A stretch of DNA of 40,156 bases, taken from assembly GCA_003646815.1 (NCBI GenBank), contig QMLQ01000002.1:1-40156 (forward strand), given 5' to 3'. The position numbers were made by a program, and so were the translations under genes. The DNA comes from Deltaproteobacteria bacterium. GTDB lineage: Bacteria; Desulfobacterota; DSM-4660; Desulfatiglandales; Desulfatiglandaceae. Position 1 is the stretch's first letter. Each line of letters begins with the position of its first letter. Positions 33,901-40,156 of the stretch are shown here, one piece after another. The notes beneath the pieces were generated by a model, which made no database searches, was not told where the DNA came from, and worked only from the letters and a program-made list of their open reading frames with translations.

Positions 33901-34084
33901 GACTCCCATGCTGCTGGAAAAGAGTCTCCAGGCTCGGTTTCTCATTCCCATGGCCATCAGCCTGGGTTTCGGCATCCTCTTTGCCACCGGTATTACGCTC
34001 ATCCTGATCCCCTGCGGCTACCTGATCCTGGAGGATGTGCACCGCCTGGCAGAACATCTGAAACCGGGAAGGGCCAAACCATAA
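30959..34084 (+). CDS. RND efflux transporter, AcrB/HAE family
   Basis: A 1041-aa inner-membrane proton-driven efflux pump with 12 helices and two large periplasmic loops. Helix 4 carries GIVVDDAIVIGENIFR with the proton-relay pair Asp397-Asp398. Helix 10 reads GLAGVVVNDSLVLIDATNR, lacking the lysine seen in AcrB but common in related subgroups. The N-terminus NWFTNNHVAANLLMM and the length fit the family. Together with the TetR, outer-membrane and adaptor genes it forms a full tripartite system; the exported compound is unknown. It converges on the amino-acid ABC operon. Confidence 0.94.
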   Translation: MKSIINWFTNNHVAANLLMMFLLLAGTVTAFTIKTEVFPETATDKISVTVEYPGASPEEVEEAVIRRVEERVAGLTGIKRIDSIAREGFASITIEVIEGWDLKKLLDEVKSEVDRITTFPEEAEKPVIREITRITEVISVAVFGDVPERTIKQLTEKMKDDITNLPNITYAEIFGVRTGEIHIEIPEKTLRRYNLTLGRVAELVRKASMDLPAGNIKSVSGEILVRTKGRRYHASEYRDIAIITSPEGGKVTLGDIATLRDGYEDVDLFTRFQGKPAAVIQVFRVGNQNALEVASAVKQYIATIRPSLPAGVSIAFYQDMSKILKSRIRLLLKNMAWGLLLVAILLGIFMDVRLAFWVTLGIPISFLAALWALPYFNVSINMVSLFAFIMVLGIVVDDAIVIGENIFRKRENGVGSLPAAVEGAVEVGRPVIFSVLTTVVAFWPLLMGTGTMGKIMRNLPIVVILVLLASLAESLLILPCHLSRSKGGQNGEKRMSRWLRRFVNGPYKRLLGLCLRWRYTVVAVGIAMLLLTAGVWMGGWLKFTFFPRVESDVLTCSLTMPVGTPVERTVQMVSRIEQAAKDSLEALDKDRPEGAPPLFQYSVSLVGMQIAGHGPQGGRAQVGGHLAQVFVQLLEGEKRDVGATRLANVWRKKVGTIPDAESITFQSELFSAGTPVEVHLSLDKHSQLIAAANDLKAELKQYPGVFDINDSYVPGKTEMQIKLKPAARSLGLTLNDLARQVRSALYGAEALRLQRDRDEVKVMVRYPESERKAIGSVEDMRIQAPDGARIPFGEVALVRMARGYASIQRAQRRRVIKVTADVDENVANANEIRKDLERHFLPRLQQEYPGLRYTMEGAGKNQKESMADIIDGFIIALFCIYTLLAIPFKSFTQPFIVMLAIPFGLVGAVAGHLLMGFNLCFISLFGMVGLAGVVVNDSLVLIDATNRLRNEGAASHEAIVTAGGLRFRAVILTSLTTFAGLTPMLLEKSLQARFLIPMAISLGFGILFATGITLILIPCGYLILEDVHRLAEHLKPGRAKP

Positions 34085-34240
34085 AAACCGTGAACCTGCT
34101 TGCTCCAGCCACGGGCAATGGAACGACATACCGAGGTGCAAACTTCTCGTTCATTTGGCCATTACAATCACAACAGTAATCTTCTGCCCGTTTTGAGCGC
34201 AGACTTGTTTATAAAATCCCAGCCTGCAGGCTAAGCAACC

Positions 34241-34978
34241 TTAAAGGATCTGGCTCAGGAACAGCTTTGTCCGTTCGTGTTCCGGGTTCTGGAAGAAGTG
34301 CTCGGCGGTCCCTTCTTCCACGATCTGGCCACCGTCCATGAAAATCACCCGGTCTGAAACTTCCCGCGCAAAACCCATTTCATGGGTAACGGCAAGCATG
34401 GTCATCCCTTCCCGTGCCAGTGTCTTCATGACGTCCAGGACCTCACCAATCATCTCGGGATCCAGTGCAGACGTAGCCTCATCAAACATCATGATCTTGG
34501 GCTGCATGGCCAGGGCGCGGGCAATTGCCACCCGTTGCTGCTGCCCTCCTGAGAGCTGTGAAGGGTAGGCACTCTCTTTATCCGCGATTCCAACTTTCTC
34601 GAGCAGATCCCGTGCAATCTTTGTGGCCTTTTCCTTGTCCCTTTTGCGCACGATCAACTGCGCCAGGGTGACGTTTTCAAGGACGGTCTTGTGAGGAAAG
34701 AGGTTGAAATGCTGAAATACCATCCCAAGCTCTTCCCTGACCTTATTTATGTCCGCTTTTTTCTCCAGGATGTTCTGGCCGTCTATGATGATTTCGCCGC
34801 TGTCCACTTCTTCAAGGCGGTTGAGGCACCTGAGAAAAGTGCTTTTCCCTGATCCGCTTGGGCCGATGATGACCACTACTTCGCCCTTCTTGATGTGGGT
34901 CGAAAAATCCACCAGCGCCTTGACTTCCCTGCGATTGGGAGTCTTGAAGGTCTTATAAAGATGATTTACCCTAATCAC
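34241..34978 (-). CDS. polar amino-acid ABC transporter ATP-binding protein
   Basis: A 245-aa GlnQ-like ATPase. Walker [11 protein letters not shown]-loop MVFQHFNLF, signature LSGGQQQRV, Walker [13 protein letters not shown] and switch VTHEM are all present. The start is GTG at 34978: it has GGAGG ten nucleotides upstream, and that GGAGG would be coding in the longer version from 34999, while MIRVNHLYK matches the usual N-terminus. It overlaps the permease by 8 nt and is the last gene of the operon. Confidence 0.94.
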   Translation of the reverse strand: MIRVNHLYKTFKTPNRREVKALVDFSTHIKKGEVVVIIGPSGSGKSTFLRCLNRLEEVDSGEIIIDGQNILEKKADINKVREELGMVFQHFNLFPHKTVLENVTLAQLIVRKRDKEKATKIARDLLEKVGIADKESAYPSQLSGGQQQRVAIARALAMQPKIMMFDEATSALDPEMIGEVLDVMKTLAREGMTMLAVTHEMGFAREVSDRVIFMDGGQIVEEGTAEHFFQNPEHERTKLFLSQIL

Positions 34979-35768
34979 TGACTGCAAGCCTCCTTTCAAT
35001 GTATTGAGTGGCCATGGAAAGGATGGAAGTCATCACCAGATAAAGAGCAGCCACAGTAAAATAGATTTCGAAGGCACTGTATGTCCTGGCAACGGCCTGC
35101 TGCCCCTGGAACATGAGGTCGGCCAGGGCGATAACGGAAACCAGGGACGAATCCTTCACCAGGGAAATGAACTGCCCGGCCAGGGGCGGAATAATACGTT
35201 TGAAGGCCTGGGGGAGGATAATGTAGCGCATGGCTTTGGCGTATGACATGCCCAGGGACCGTGCCGCCTCCATCTGTCCCTTGTGGATGGACTGGATTCC
35301 TGCGCGGACGATTTCACCCACGTAGGCCCCTTCGAAGATTGCCAGGGCCGCGGTCCCGGCAGCAAATGCCGAGAGCCTCAGCATGGACCCGGCAAAAAAG
35401 TAGATGATATAGATCTGTACCAGGAGCGGGGTATTTCGGATAAGTTCAACAAAGGCGATGGAAATTGCACGGGTAATGGGTTCACTGGAAAGCCTGCAGA
35501 TACCCACGATCGTTCCCAGGATGACGGCAAAGATGATAGCCACAATGGATATCTTCACCGTCAGCACGAAACCGATCATCAGCACCCCCAGATGCCAACT
35601 TGGCGTTGTTTCAGCCGCAGTTTTTGTCCCATGGTAGAACAGCAGTTGAGGGATCTGTTCCCAGTGCCAGATGTACGTAATGCCCCTGGCCGTAAGGAAA
35701 TAATAGACCCAGCCAATAATCACGGCAAGGACGGCCAGGGTTATTATGGATCGTTTGCCAAAGACCAA
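34971..35768 (-). CDS. polar amino-acid ABC transporter permease
   Basis: A 265-aa HisM/GlnP-type permease with about six membrane helices. The coupling segment [22 protein letters not shown] and [17 protein letters not shown] are typical. The start is TTG at 35768, with GAGGAGG six nucleotides upstream. An N-terminal helix precedes a periplasmic stretch of about 40 residues before the core. Only one permease gene is present, so it probably works as a homodimer. A strong hairpin separates it from the binding-protein gene. Confidence 0.92.
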   Translation of the reverse strand: MVFGKRSIITLAVLAVIIGWVYYFLTARGITYIWHWEQIPQLLFYHGTKTAAETTPSWHLGVLMIGFVLTVKISIVAIIFAVILGTIVGICRLSSEPITRAISIAFVELIRNTPLLVQIYIIYFFAGSMLRLSAFAAGTAALAIFEGAYVGEIVRAGIQSIHKGQMEAARSLGMSYAKAMRYIILPQAFKRIIPPLAGQFISLVKDSSLVSVIALADLMFQGQQAVARTYSAFEIYFTVAALYLVMTSILSMATQYIERRLAVSD

Positions 35769-35792
35769 AATGAGCCTCCTCTGATAAAAGAA

Positions 35793-35813
35793 GGGGGGCG
35801 ATCAGCGCCCCCC
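35793..35813 (-). terminator. hairpin between binding-protein and permease genes
   Basis: GGGGGGCG (35793-35800) and CGCCCCCC (35806-35813) form an 8-bp GC stem with a 5-nt loop. On the minus strand TTCTTTT follows. It probably terminates part of the transcripts or protects the 3' end, giving more binding protein than membrane parts. Confidence 0.6.
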
Positions 35814-35824
35814 CCCTGGTATCA

Positions 35825-36667
35825 TTACTGTTTCTTTGCCATTTTCTCTACATAGTCCACAAACCACTTCTGCTTCATCTTGTCCCAGCGTCCATCACCA
35901 CGGACCTGGCGCAGGAAGTTGTTGAGGAAGTTGAGGAAGTCAGGGTCTCCTTTCCGGATGGCCCATGCCAGAGGCTCGTAGGTGAGAGGTTTAAATATCC
36001 CGAACGTGGTCTTCTTGTACTTTGCCGCGAACACCCGGACCTGGGGCTCATCATATACAAAGCCATCCGCAAGACCGTTTGCTACCTGCATTGCGCCGTC
36101 TGTCTCGGTCTTAAAAAACCGGTGAGTAGCCTTCGGCATCAGCTCTTCAGCGGTGAACTGGCCGGTAACGCCCAGTTTACTCGTGACAATCATCCCTTTC
36201 TTGTTGAGGTCCTTATAGCTTTTTATTTTCCCTCTGTTCTTCTTGTTCACCAAAAGACATTGACCTATGTAGTAATAAGGATCGCAGAAATTGACCTTCA
36301 GATTCCTGCTCTGGAGCGCGGTCATGCCCGACATGATAATATCGAACTTATGGGTCATCAGGGAGGGGATAATCCCTTCCCAAGCCGTGTTGACCAGCTT
36401 GACCTTTTTTTCGCCACCTTTGCCGAAAATGGCCTTCCCCAGTTCATAGGCCATGTCCACGTCAAAGCCGACAATGTTTCCTTTTTCATCCTGCATTTCA
36501 AAAGGCTGATAGCCTGCTTCTAGCCCCACCAGGAGCTGGCCTCTCTTTTGGATTTCCTCTAGGGTGGATGTTTTGGCTATATCTTCTGCCGTCAATGCCA
36601 TTGCAGTCCCCACGCAAAAGGTCACTGCAAGTACCAGGGTAAGAAGCAAGAAAAGTGTCTTTTTCAC
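35825..36667 (-). CDS. polar amino-acid ABC transporter substrate-binding protein
   Basis: A 280-aa periplasmic binding protein of family 3. The N-terminus is a signal peptide (MKKTLFLLLTLVLAVTFC, cleavage near TAMA). The binding fold shows GLEAGYQPFEMQDEKGN, VGFDVDMA, and FDIIMSGMTALQSRNLKVNF. The ligand is a polar amino acid; the neighbouring ornithine aminotransferase makes arginine or ornithine worth considering, but that is inference. The start is GTG at 36667, with GGAGG ten nucleotides upstream. A possible leader peptide and hairpin lie just before it. Confidence 0.92.
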   Translation of the reverse strand: MKKTLFLLLTLVLAVTFCVGTAMALTAEDIAKTSTLEEIQKRGQLLVGLEAGYQPFEMQDEKGNIVGFDVDMAYELGKAIFGKGGEKKVKLVNTAWEGIIPSLMTHKFDIIMSGMTALQSRNLKVNFCDPYYYIGQCLLVNKKNRGKIKSYKDLNKKGMIVTSKLGVTGQFTAEELMPKATHRFFKTETDGAMQVANGLADGFVYDEPQVRVFAAKYKKTTFGIFKPLTYEPLAWAIRKGDPDFLNFLNNFLRQVRGDGRWDKMKQKWFVDYVEKMAKKQ

Positions 36668-36706
36668 TGTTCACGAACCTCCTTTATTAAGATATTGTTG
36701 GCATGT

Positions 36707-36751
36707 TCAGGGCCATATCATGTGGCCCACCCTCTTCTCTGTCTTCTTCAT
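36707..36751 (-). other. possible 14-aa leader peptide upstream of the ABC operon
   Basis: An ATG at 36751 preceded by AAAGGAGGTG opens a 14-codon frame, MKKTEKRVGHMIWP, that stops at 36707 about 40 nt before the binding-protein start. Its end covers a perfect hairpin, GGGCCA (36710-36715) and TGGCCC (36723-36728). This could be a translated leader used for attenuation. The rest of the 379-nt gap between this operon and the end of the aminotransferase gene shows nothing further that I can support. Confidence 0.35.
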
Positions 36752-37046
36752 CACCTCCTTTGCAGTCGTTCCCGTAAGTCAGATTATTCCTTCCAGCAAA
36801 ACACCCTCTCATTGGGTTAAAAAACAGAGAGATAAGGCCTTTCCCTGCCTGTTTTCAGGAAAAATCCGTCATCTCCTCTGGTTTTCATCAAAGTTTATTC
36901 ATCCGGCACCGATTGAGACATGAGAAAAGAAAAAAGATTGAAATGCAATAAGAAGTCAATGTCATACCCAAAATGACTATAGTTGAACGGGAAAGAGTTT
37001 TCAAGACAAAATCTTGCATCAATGTGTAAAACGCTTCCCCCCTGTA

Positions 37047-38246
37047 TTATGCAGACAAAACCGGCGCTATCCTTTCAAGGGCCCAATCAATGTCCTGTCT
37101 TTTGATCACGAGCGGCGGCGCGAATCGGATGATATGATCATGGGTCTCTTTACACAGAAGCCCTTTTGTCATGAGTTTTTCACAGTACTGCCGGGCTCCG
37201 CCGGCATCAGGAAAGAGCTCTACCCCGATGAGAAGGCCCTTCCCCCGAACCTCCTTGATCTTTGAACTCTCGATCTTTTTCAATTCATTCAGAAAATACT
37301 CTCCCATCACGGCCGCGTTCTCGATCATCTTCTCTTCCATCAAAACCTTGAGCGCCGTCCTTGCCACAGCGCAGGCCAGGGGGTTCCCTCCGAATGTGCT
37401 GCCGTGTTCTCCCGGCCGCAAGACGCCCAGGACTTCCGTATTGGACAGGACCGCAGAGACCGGGTAAAACCCTCCTGAAAGGGCCTTTCCGATGAGAGTC
37501 AGATCCGCCTCAATTCCCTCATGCTCTTCCGCCAGAAGCTTCCCGGTCCTGCCCAGGCCCGTCTGGATCTCGTCCAGAATCAATACCACCTTGTTCTGCT
37601 CACACAGTTCCTTGACCCTGCGCAAATAACCGTCAGGAGGGATGATCACCCCGCCTTCCCCCTGGATTGGTTCCACCAGGAACCCTACAGTATTTGGCGT
37701 TATGGCCTCCTCAAATGCCGTGGCGTTACCAAAGGGGACCACCTTGAACCCCGGCGTGAACGGGCCGAATCCCTCCCGGGCGGTAGGATCAGTGCTGAAA
37801 CCCACAATGGTAATGGTACGCCCGTGGAAGTTGTTTTGACACACAATGATTTCCGCTTGTTCTTCCGGTACCCCTTTCACCTTGTAACCCCATTTTCGCA
37901 CCGCCTTTATCACGGTTTCAACTGATTCCGCACCGCTGTTCATGGGCAGCACCTTGTGGGAATGGGTAATCTCGCACAATTCCTTGTAAAAGAGCCCCAG
38001 CTGGTCGTTCCTGAAGGCACGGGAGGTAAGCGTAAGCTGCTTTGCCTGTTCCGTCATGGCTTCTATGATCTTCGGGTGGCAGTGGCCCTGGTTCACGGCA
38101 GAGTAAGCAGAAAGGCAATCCATGTATTTGTTCCCCTGCACGTCCCAGACCCAGATCCCCTGTCCGCGGTTCAATACCACATCCAAAGGTTTGTAGTTGT
38201 GTGCACCGTACTTCTCTTCGAGTTCAATATATTCGTTTGGTTCCAT
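37047..38246 (-). CDS. rocD: ornithine aminotransferase
   Basis: A PLP enzyme converting ornithine and 2-oxoglutarate to glutamate-semialdehyde and glutamate. The 399-aa protein has the ornithine-specific [14 protein letters not shown] near 47-60, [37 protein letters not shown], Asp225 in [14 protein letters not shown] and PLP-lysine Lys254 in [12 protein letters not shown]. The length is typical of the bacterial enzyme. GGAGGAG lies before the ATG. It is followed by the amino-acid ABC operon on the same strand after 379 nt and preceded by an isochorismatase-family gene. Confidence 0.94.
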   Translation of the reverse strand: MEPNEYIELEEKYGAHNYKPLDVVLNRGQGIWVWDVQGNKYMDCLSAYSAVNQGHCHPKIIEAMTEQAKQLTLTSRAFRNDQLGLFYKELCEITHSHKVLPMNSGAESVETVIKAVRKWGYKVKGVPEEQAEIIVCQNNFHGRTITIVGFSTDPTAREGFGPFTPGFKVVPFGNATAFEEAITPNTVGFLVEPIQGEGGVIIPPDGYLRRVKELCEQNKVVLILDEIQTGLGRTGKLLAEEHEGIEADLTLIGKALSGGFYPVSAVLSNTEVLGVLRPGEHGSTFGGNPLACAVARTALKVLMEEKMIENAAVMGEYFLNELKKIESSKIKEVRGKGLLIGVELFPDAGGARQYCEKLMTKGLLCKETHDHIIRFAPPLVIKRQDIDWALERIAPVLSA

Positions 38247-38469
38247 ATCTCTTTCTCCTCCTATTCCATAAAGTCCCTATCAGCACAGCCAGAATCATTC
38301 AAGCCGGCAATATTCAAAATACATCCATTTATCAAATAAATAGCAGCCAATGCCTCCCGTAAATTCAATACAAATCTTGACCTGAAATTGGACAACAATG
38401 ACCGTTCATATCTGCTGGCCGAAAAGGCGGTGCGCGTTGTTTTCAAAAAGAAAATCACGTCCGTATTTC

Positions 38470-39033
38470 CTACCTTACCAGAGGAAGTGTTGCTCTGAAT
38501 TCGTCTGTGCCGGCTTTCGCAAGGAGTTCATAGATGAGCATTTCCGTCGATGTCACGGTGATTCCGGTGTTCAACATCCTCTGGAGGGCAATATCCCGGT
38601 TCCGGGGGTCCCGAGAGGCAACCGCGTCGCTGACTACCTGTATTTTGTAATCACGAGGAGCTTCGAGGGCTGTCTGGGCGACGCAGATGTGGGATTCAAT
38701 GCCGGTGAGAACAAGAGTCTTTCTCCCGAGACAGTTCAGATAGTTTTGGAATTCGTCTGAAGCAAAGCAACTGAACGTTATTTTGGTAATCGGTTCAATG
38801 TCACCAATGCCTGACCGTACCTGCTCCACAGTCCTGCCGAGATTTTGCTGCTCCGTCACCACAATTGGAATATGGACAATCTTCGCAAATTTGATAAGCT
38901 TGACGATGTTTTGAATGGTCTCTTCCGCACCGGCAATGACGGGAACCAGCTTTTCCTGGACATCAACAATAATCAGGACGCTGTCCTCCCTTTTCATGAG
39001 CACGTCAGCCGTATGAACTATTCTGTCTGCCAT
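38470..39033 (-). CDS. isochorismatase-family cysteine hydrolase
   Basis: A 187-aa hydrolase of the nicotinamidase/isochorismatase superfamily. The catalytic triad is Asp24 (IIVDVQEKL), Lys84 and Cys117 (GIESHICVAQTAL), followed by the usual cis-peptide and DAVASRDPRN. Substrates of this group vary (amides, ureas, isochorismate) and cannot be assigned. The start at 39033 is used because AGGAAATGG lies just before it; the ATG at 39066 adds 11 residues with no better site. It lies upstream of rocD on the same strand, with a 223-nt gap in which I see no gene. Confidence 0.88.
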   Translation of the reverse strand: MADRIVHTADVLMKREDSVLIIVDVQEKLVPVIAGAEETIQNIVKLIKFAKIVHIPIVVTEQQNLGRTVEQVRSGIGDIEPITKITFSCFASDEFQNYLNCLGRKTLVLTGIESHICVAQTALEAPRDYKIQVVSDAVASRDPRNRDIALQRMLNTGITVTSTEMLIYELLAKAGTDEFRATLPLVR

Positions 39034-39146
39034 TCCATTTCCTAAATTTAAGAGACTTTGACTCAATTTTCTCAGCCGCTGTGAAAGCCCATGATATCTC
39101 TAGTATCCTTATAACCGCGGAAGTTGGGCTAGTCTCACTCTAATCA

Positions 39147-39214
39147 TGAAACGTCCGTTCTTGCAACAGAAATTTCATGTTTGGCTTGTTCTTTGATTTG
39201 ATAAGGACGTTTCA
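39147..39214. repeat. 10-bp inverted repeat with 48-nt spacer
   Basis: TGAAACGTCC (39147-39156) and GGACGTTTCA (39205-39214) are perfect reverse complements. The right arm covers the stop of the disrupted small gene. The function is unknown. Confidence 0.5.
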
Positions 39215-39399
39215 GGCGGGCACGGTGGAGATGAAATGGGCTGGGGCGCTGTCTTTTCTAACTTCAATGGCCTCGAACGCCATGCCGATCGGGACAGGAA
39301 ATGATGCCATTTTGAAATGGTATTTTCGTTTCCACTGGTCGGTCAGGTGAAGGTCTTCACCGTCTTCCAGTGTGCTATGGACAAAGCTTTTTCTTCCAT
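39212..39399 (-). pseudogene. frameshifted small gene, unknown product
   Basis: An ATG at 39399 with a good AAGGAG nine nucleotides upstream opens MEEKALSIAHWKTVKTFT and hits TGA at 39343. A second frame continues as LTDQWKRKYHFKMASFPVPI, then GMAFEAIEVRKDS, to a TGA at 39212, with no start of its own except internal Met. Joined by a one-base shift near 39345 they give about 62 residues of protein-like sequence. I do not recognise the family. It lies in the gap-rich zone beside the recombinase remnant. Confidence 0.45.
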
Positions 39400-39443
39400 G
39401 TTATTCTTCTCCTTGATTTTCAATCGTTCTTATGGATTCCATC

Positions 39444-39548
39444 TCACCCCGTTTCAACTTTCACTTCTTTTCTCTTTTCCTTTAGAAGATCCAGATTGTT
39501 GCGCGGATATTCATAGTCAGGTGAGGAAAGACCCTTTAGAGAAAGCAT
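39444..39548 (-). CDS. possible 34-aa small protein
   Basis: A frame from ATG 39548 to TGA 39444 encodes MLSLKGLSSPDYEYPRNN then LDLLKEKRKEVKVETG. It is charged and could be a fragment of a longer lost gene. The ribosome binding site is poor. A 13-codon frame and then the disrupted small gene at 39399 follow on the same strand. Apart from these and the inverted repeats, the 623-nt stretch 39067-39689 shows no gene that I can support. Confidence 0.25.
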   Translation of the reverse strand: MLSLKGLSSPDYEYPRNNLDLLKEKRKEVKVETG

Positions 39549-39645
39549 CTGAAATTTAAAGGACAAAAAGCTGCCATATTACAGACATATCACCGGTTTT
39601 CCGGATCAATGATATCCTGAGGTGCTGAATGGATATCTCAGGGTT

Positions 39646-39681
39646 AATCAGGGTGAAAACACCATTCGCTTCACCCTGATT
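39646..39681. terminator. 12-bp hairpin beside the recombinase remnant
   Basis: AATCAGGGTGAA (39646-39657) and TTCACCCTGATT (39670-39681) are perfect arms with a 12-nt loop, followed on the plus strand by CTTTTCATTT. It lies 9 nt beyond the end of the recombinase remnant and may be its terminator. A further pair, GATATCC (39611-39617) and GGATATC (39631-39637), lies alongside. Confidence 0.5.
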
Positions 39682-39689
39682 CTTTTCAT

Positions 39690-40156
39690 TTAGGCATACA
39701 GATTATCGATCCATTTCATGGCCTCTACATCGCTGATTTTGCCCAAATATCTTTCTGTGGTCGATAAATTCGAATGGCGTAATATGATTTTCGAGATGAT
39801 CTCTATAGGAACGCCGGAACGACTGGCATAGGTCGCTGCATGACGCCTCAGGTCATGGGGTCTCAGATGAATGCCCACCACCCTACCCGCTTTGGCCACC
39901 ATTTCCCTTGCAGCCTCATAACATATCGGGAAAATACGGTGCTGGGGTTGAATGCCTTTGTCCCTGATATAGTCCTTGAGCCTGTCCGCAAGCCTCTGAG
40001 GGATGAAGATGAATTCCTGTTCCCTCCCGCACTTGGGCTCTCTGAAGGTCAGAGAGAATCCTTTCCGTGGTAATCTCTTCCAGATTTTCACCTCCGAATT
40101 CTTCAAGGAGTCGGGAAAGAACCAAATTGTATGCCCGAACAGAATTTCCTTTAGAA
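39690..40156 (-). pseudogene. tyrosine recombinase remnant with internal deletion (runs off the window)
   Basis: The C-terminal catalytic part is clear: LTFREPKCGREQEFIFIPQR, HLRPHDLRRHAATYASRSG, and LRHSNLSTTERYLGK with the tyrosine nucleophile, so the HxxR, His and Tyr residues remain. At the window edge a second frame encodes a core-binding domain, NSVRAYNLVLSRLLEEFG and ENLEEITTERILS. The two meet near 40045-40060 out of frame, and the stretch between them in normal relatives, including the first catalytic arginine (in a GMRVGEV-like motif), is missing. It is therefore an inactive remnant of an integrase. The 138-aa frame from 40106 is only its tail. Confidence 0.75.

Noticed and set aside
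34221-34232. Perfect palindrome AGCCTGCAGGCT between convergent genes
   Set aside because: It has no loop and no T-run, and 12-bp palindromes occur by chance; no function could be supported.
36564-36923. A 119-codon plus-strand frame over the ABC operon upstream region
   Set aside because: It overlaps the start of the binding-protein gene on the other strand, has no binding site and shows no protein-like pattern.
38261-38458. A 65-codon minus-strand frame between rocD and the isochorismatase gene
   Set aside because: It has low-quality sequence with no binding site or similarity pattern, so the gap is treated as non-coding.
1-40156. tRNA, rRNA or CRISPR arrays
   Set aside because: No T-loop signature, rRNA-like stretch or spaced direct repeats were seen in the intergenic regions.

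Overview
The window is a chromosomal segment of an anaerobic Gram-negative bacterium. The best guess is the Desulfobacterota (former Deltaproteobacteria), because of the mix of a RamA-like iron-sulfur/ASKHA corrinoid activator, a GlnRS, DsbD, RND efflux, and a proteobacterial GT81-like glycosyltransferase. This placement is inferred from gene content and not from any marker phylogeny. Coding density is high on both strands, genes are often joined by 4-nt ATGA/GTGA overlaps, and several starts are non-ATG.

Layout. 1-2808: end of a shikimate operon (tail of aroC, then aroD, aroE, aroA). 3085-3303: a small IF-1 gene. 3320-6689 (minus): HD-domain protein, MCE/MlaD lipoprotein, a 66-aa coiled-coil protein and DsbD. 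6896-10343 (plus): a tight three-gene operon (GT81-like glycosyltransferase, HAD glycosyl-phosphoglycerate phosphatase, second GT-A glycosyltransferase) that looks like synthesis of a glycosylglycerate-type compatible solute; a glycerate kinase runs convergently to it. 11947-16034: YibQ-like deacetylase, a decayed four-helix-bundle gene, an M16C metallopeptidase. 16218-19015: RamA-like activator and an MBL-fold hydrolase. 19230-20930: glnS, whose reading frame is broken near the end by an in-frame TAA. 21116-27550: MscS channel, then a cation/proton antiporter group with a PtsN-like EIIA and a PII-like protein, and a translationally coupled pair of further antiporters, one of which lacks the usual ion-site aspartate. 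27684-34084: TetR regulator and a complete RND efflux operon with a clear inverted-repeat operator. 34241-36667 (minus): polar amino-acid ABC transporter. 37047-39033 (minus): ornithine aminotransferase and an isochorismatase-family hydrolase. 39067-40156: a gene-poor decayed stretch ending in a tyrosine recombinase remnant that runs off the window.

Taken together, the middle of the window (compatible-solute operon, MscS, three antiporters with EIIA and PII-like partners) reads as an osmotic and cation/pH homeostasis region. The most striking points are the in-frame ochre codon in glnS with the conserved C-terminus intact downstream, a probable AUU start codon on the first glycosyltransferase, the degenerate antiporter partner, and a promoter-plus-terminator leader RNA in front of the first antiporter.
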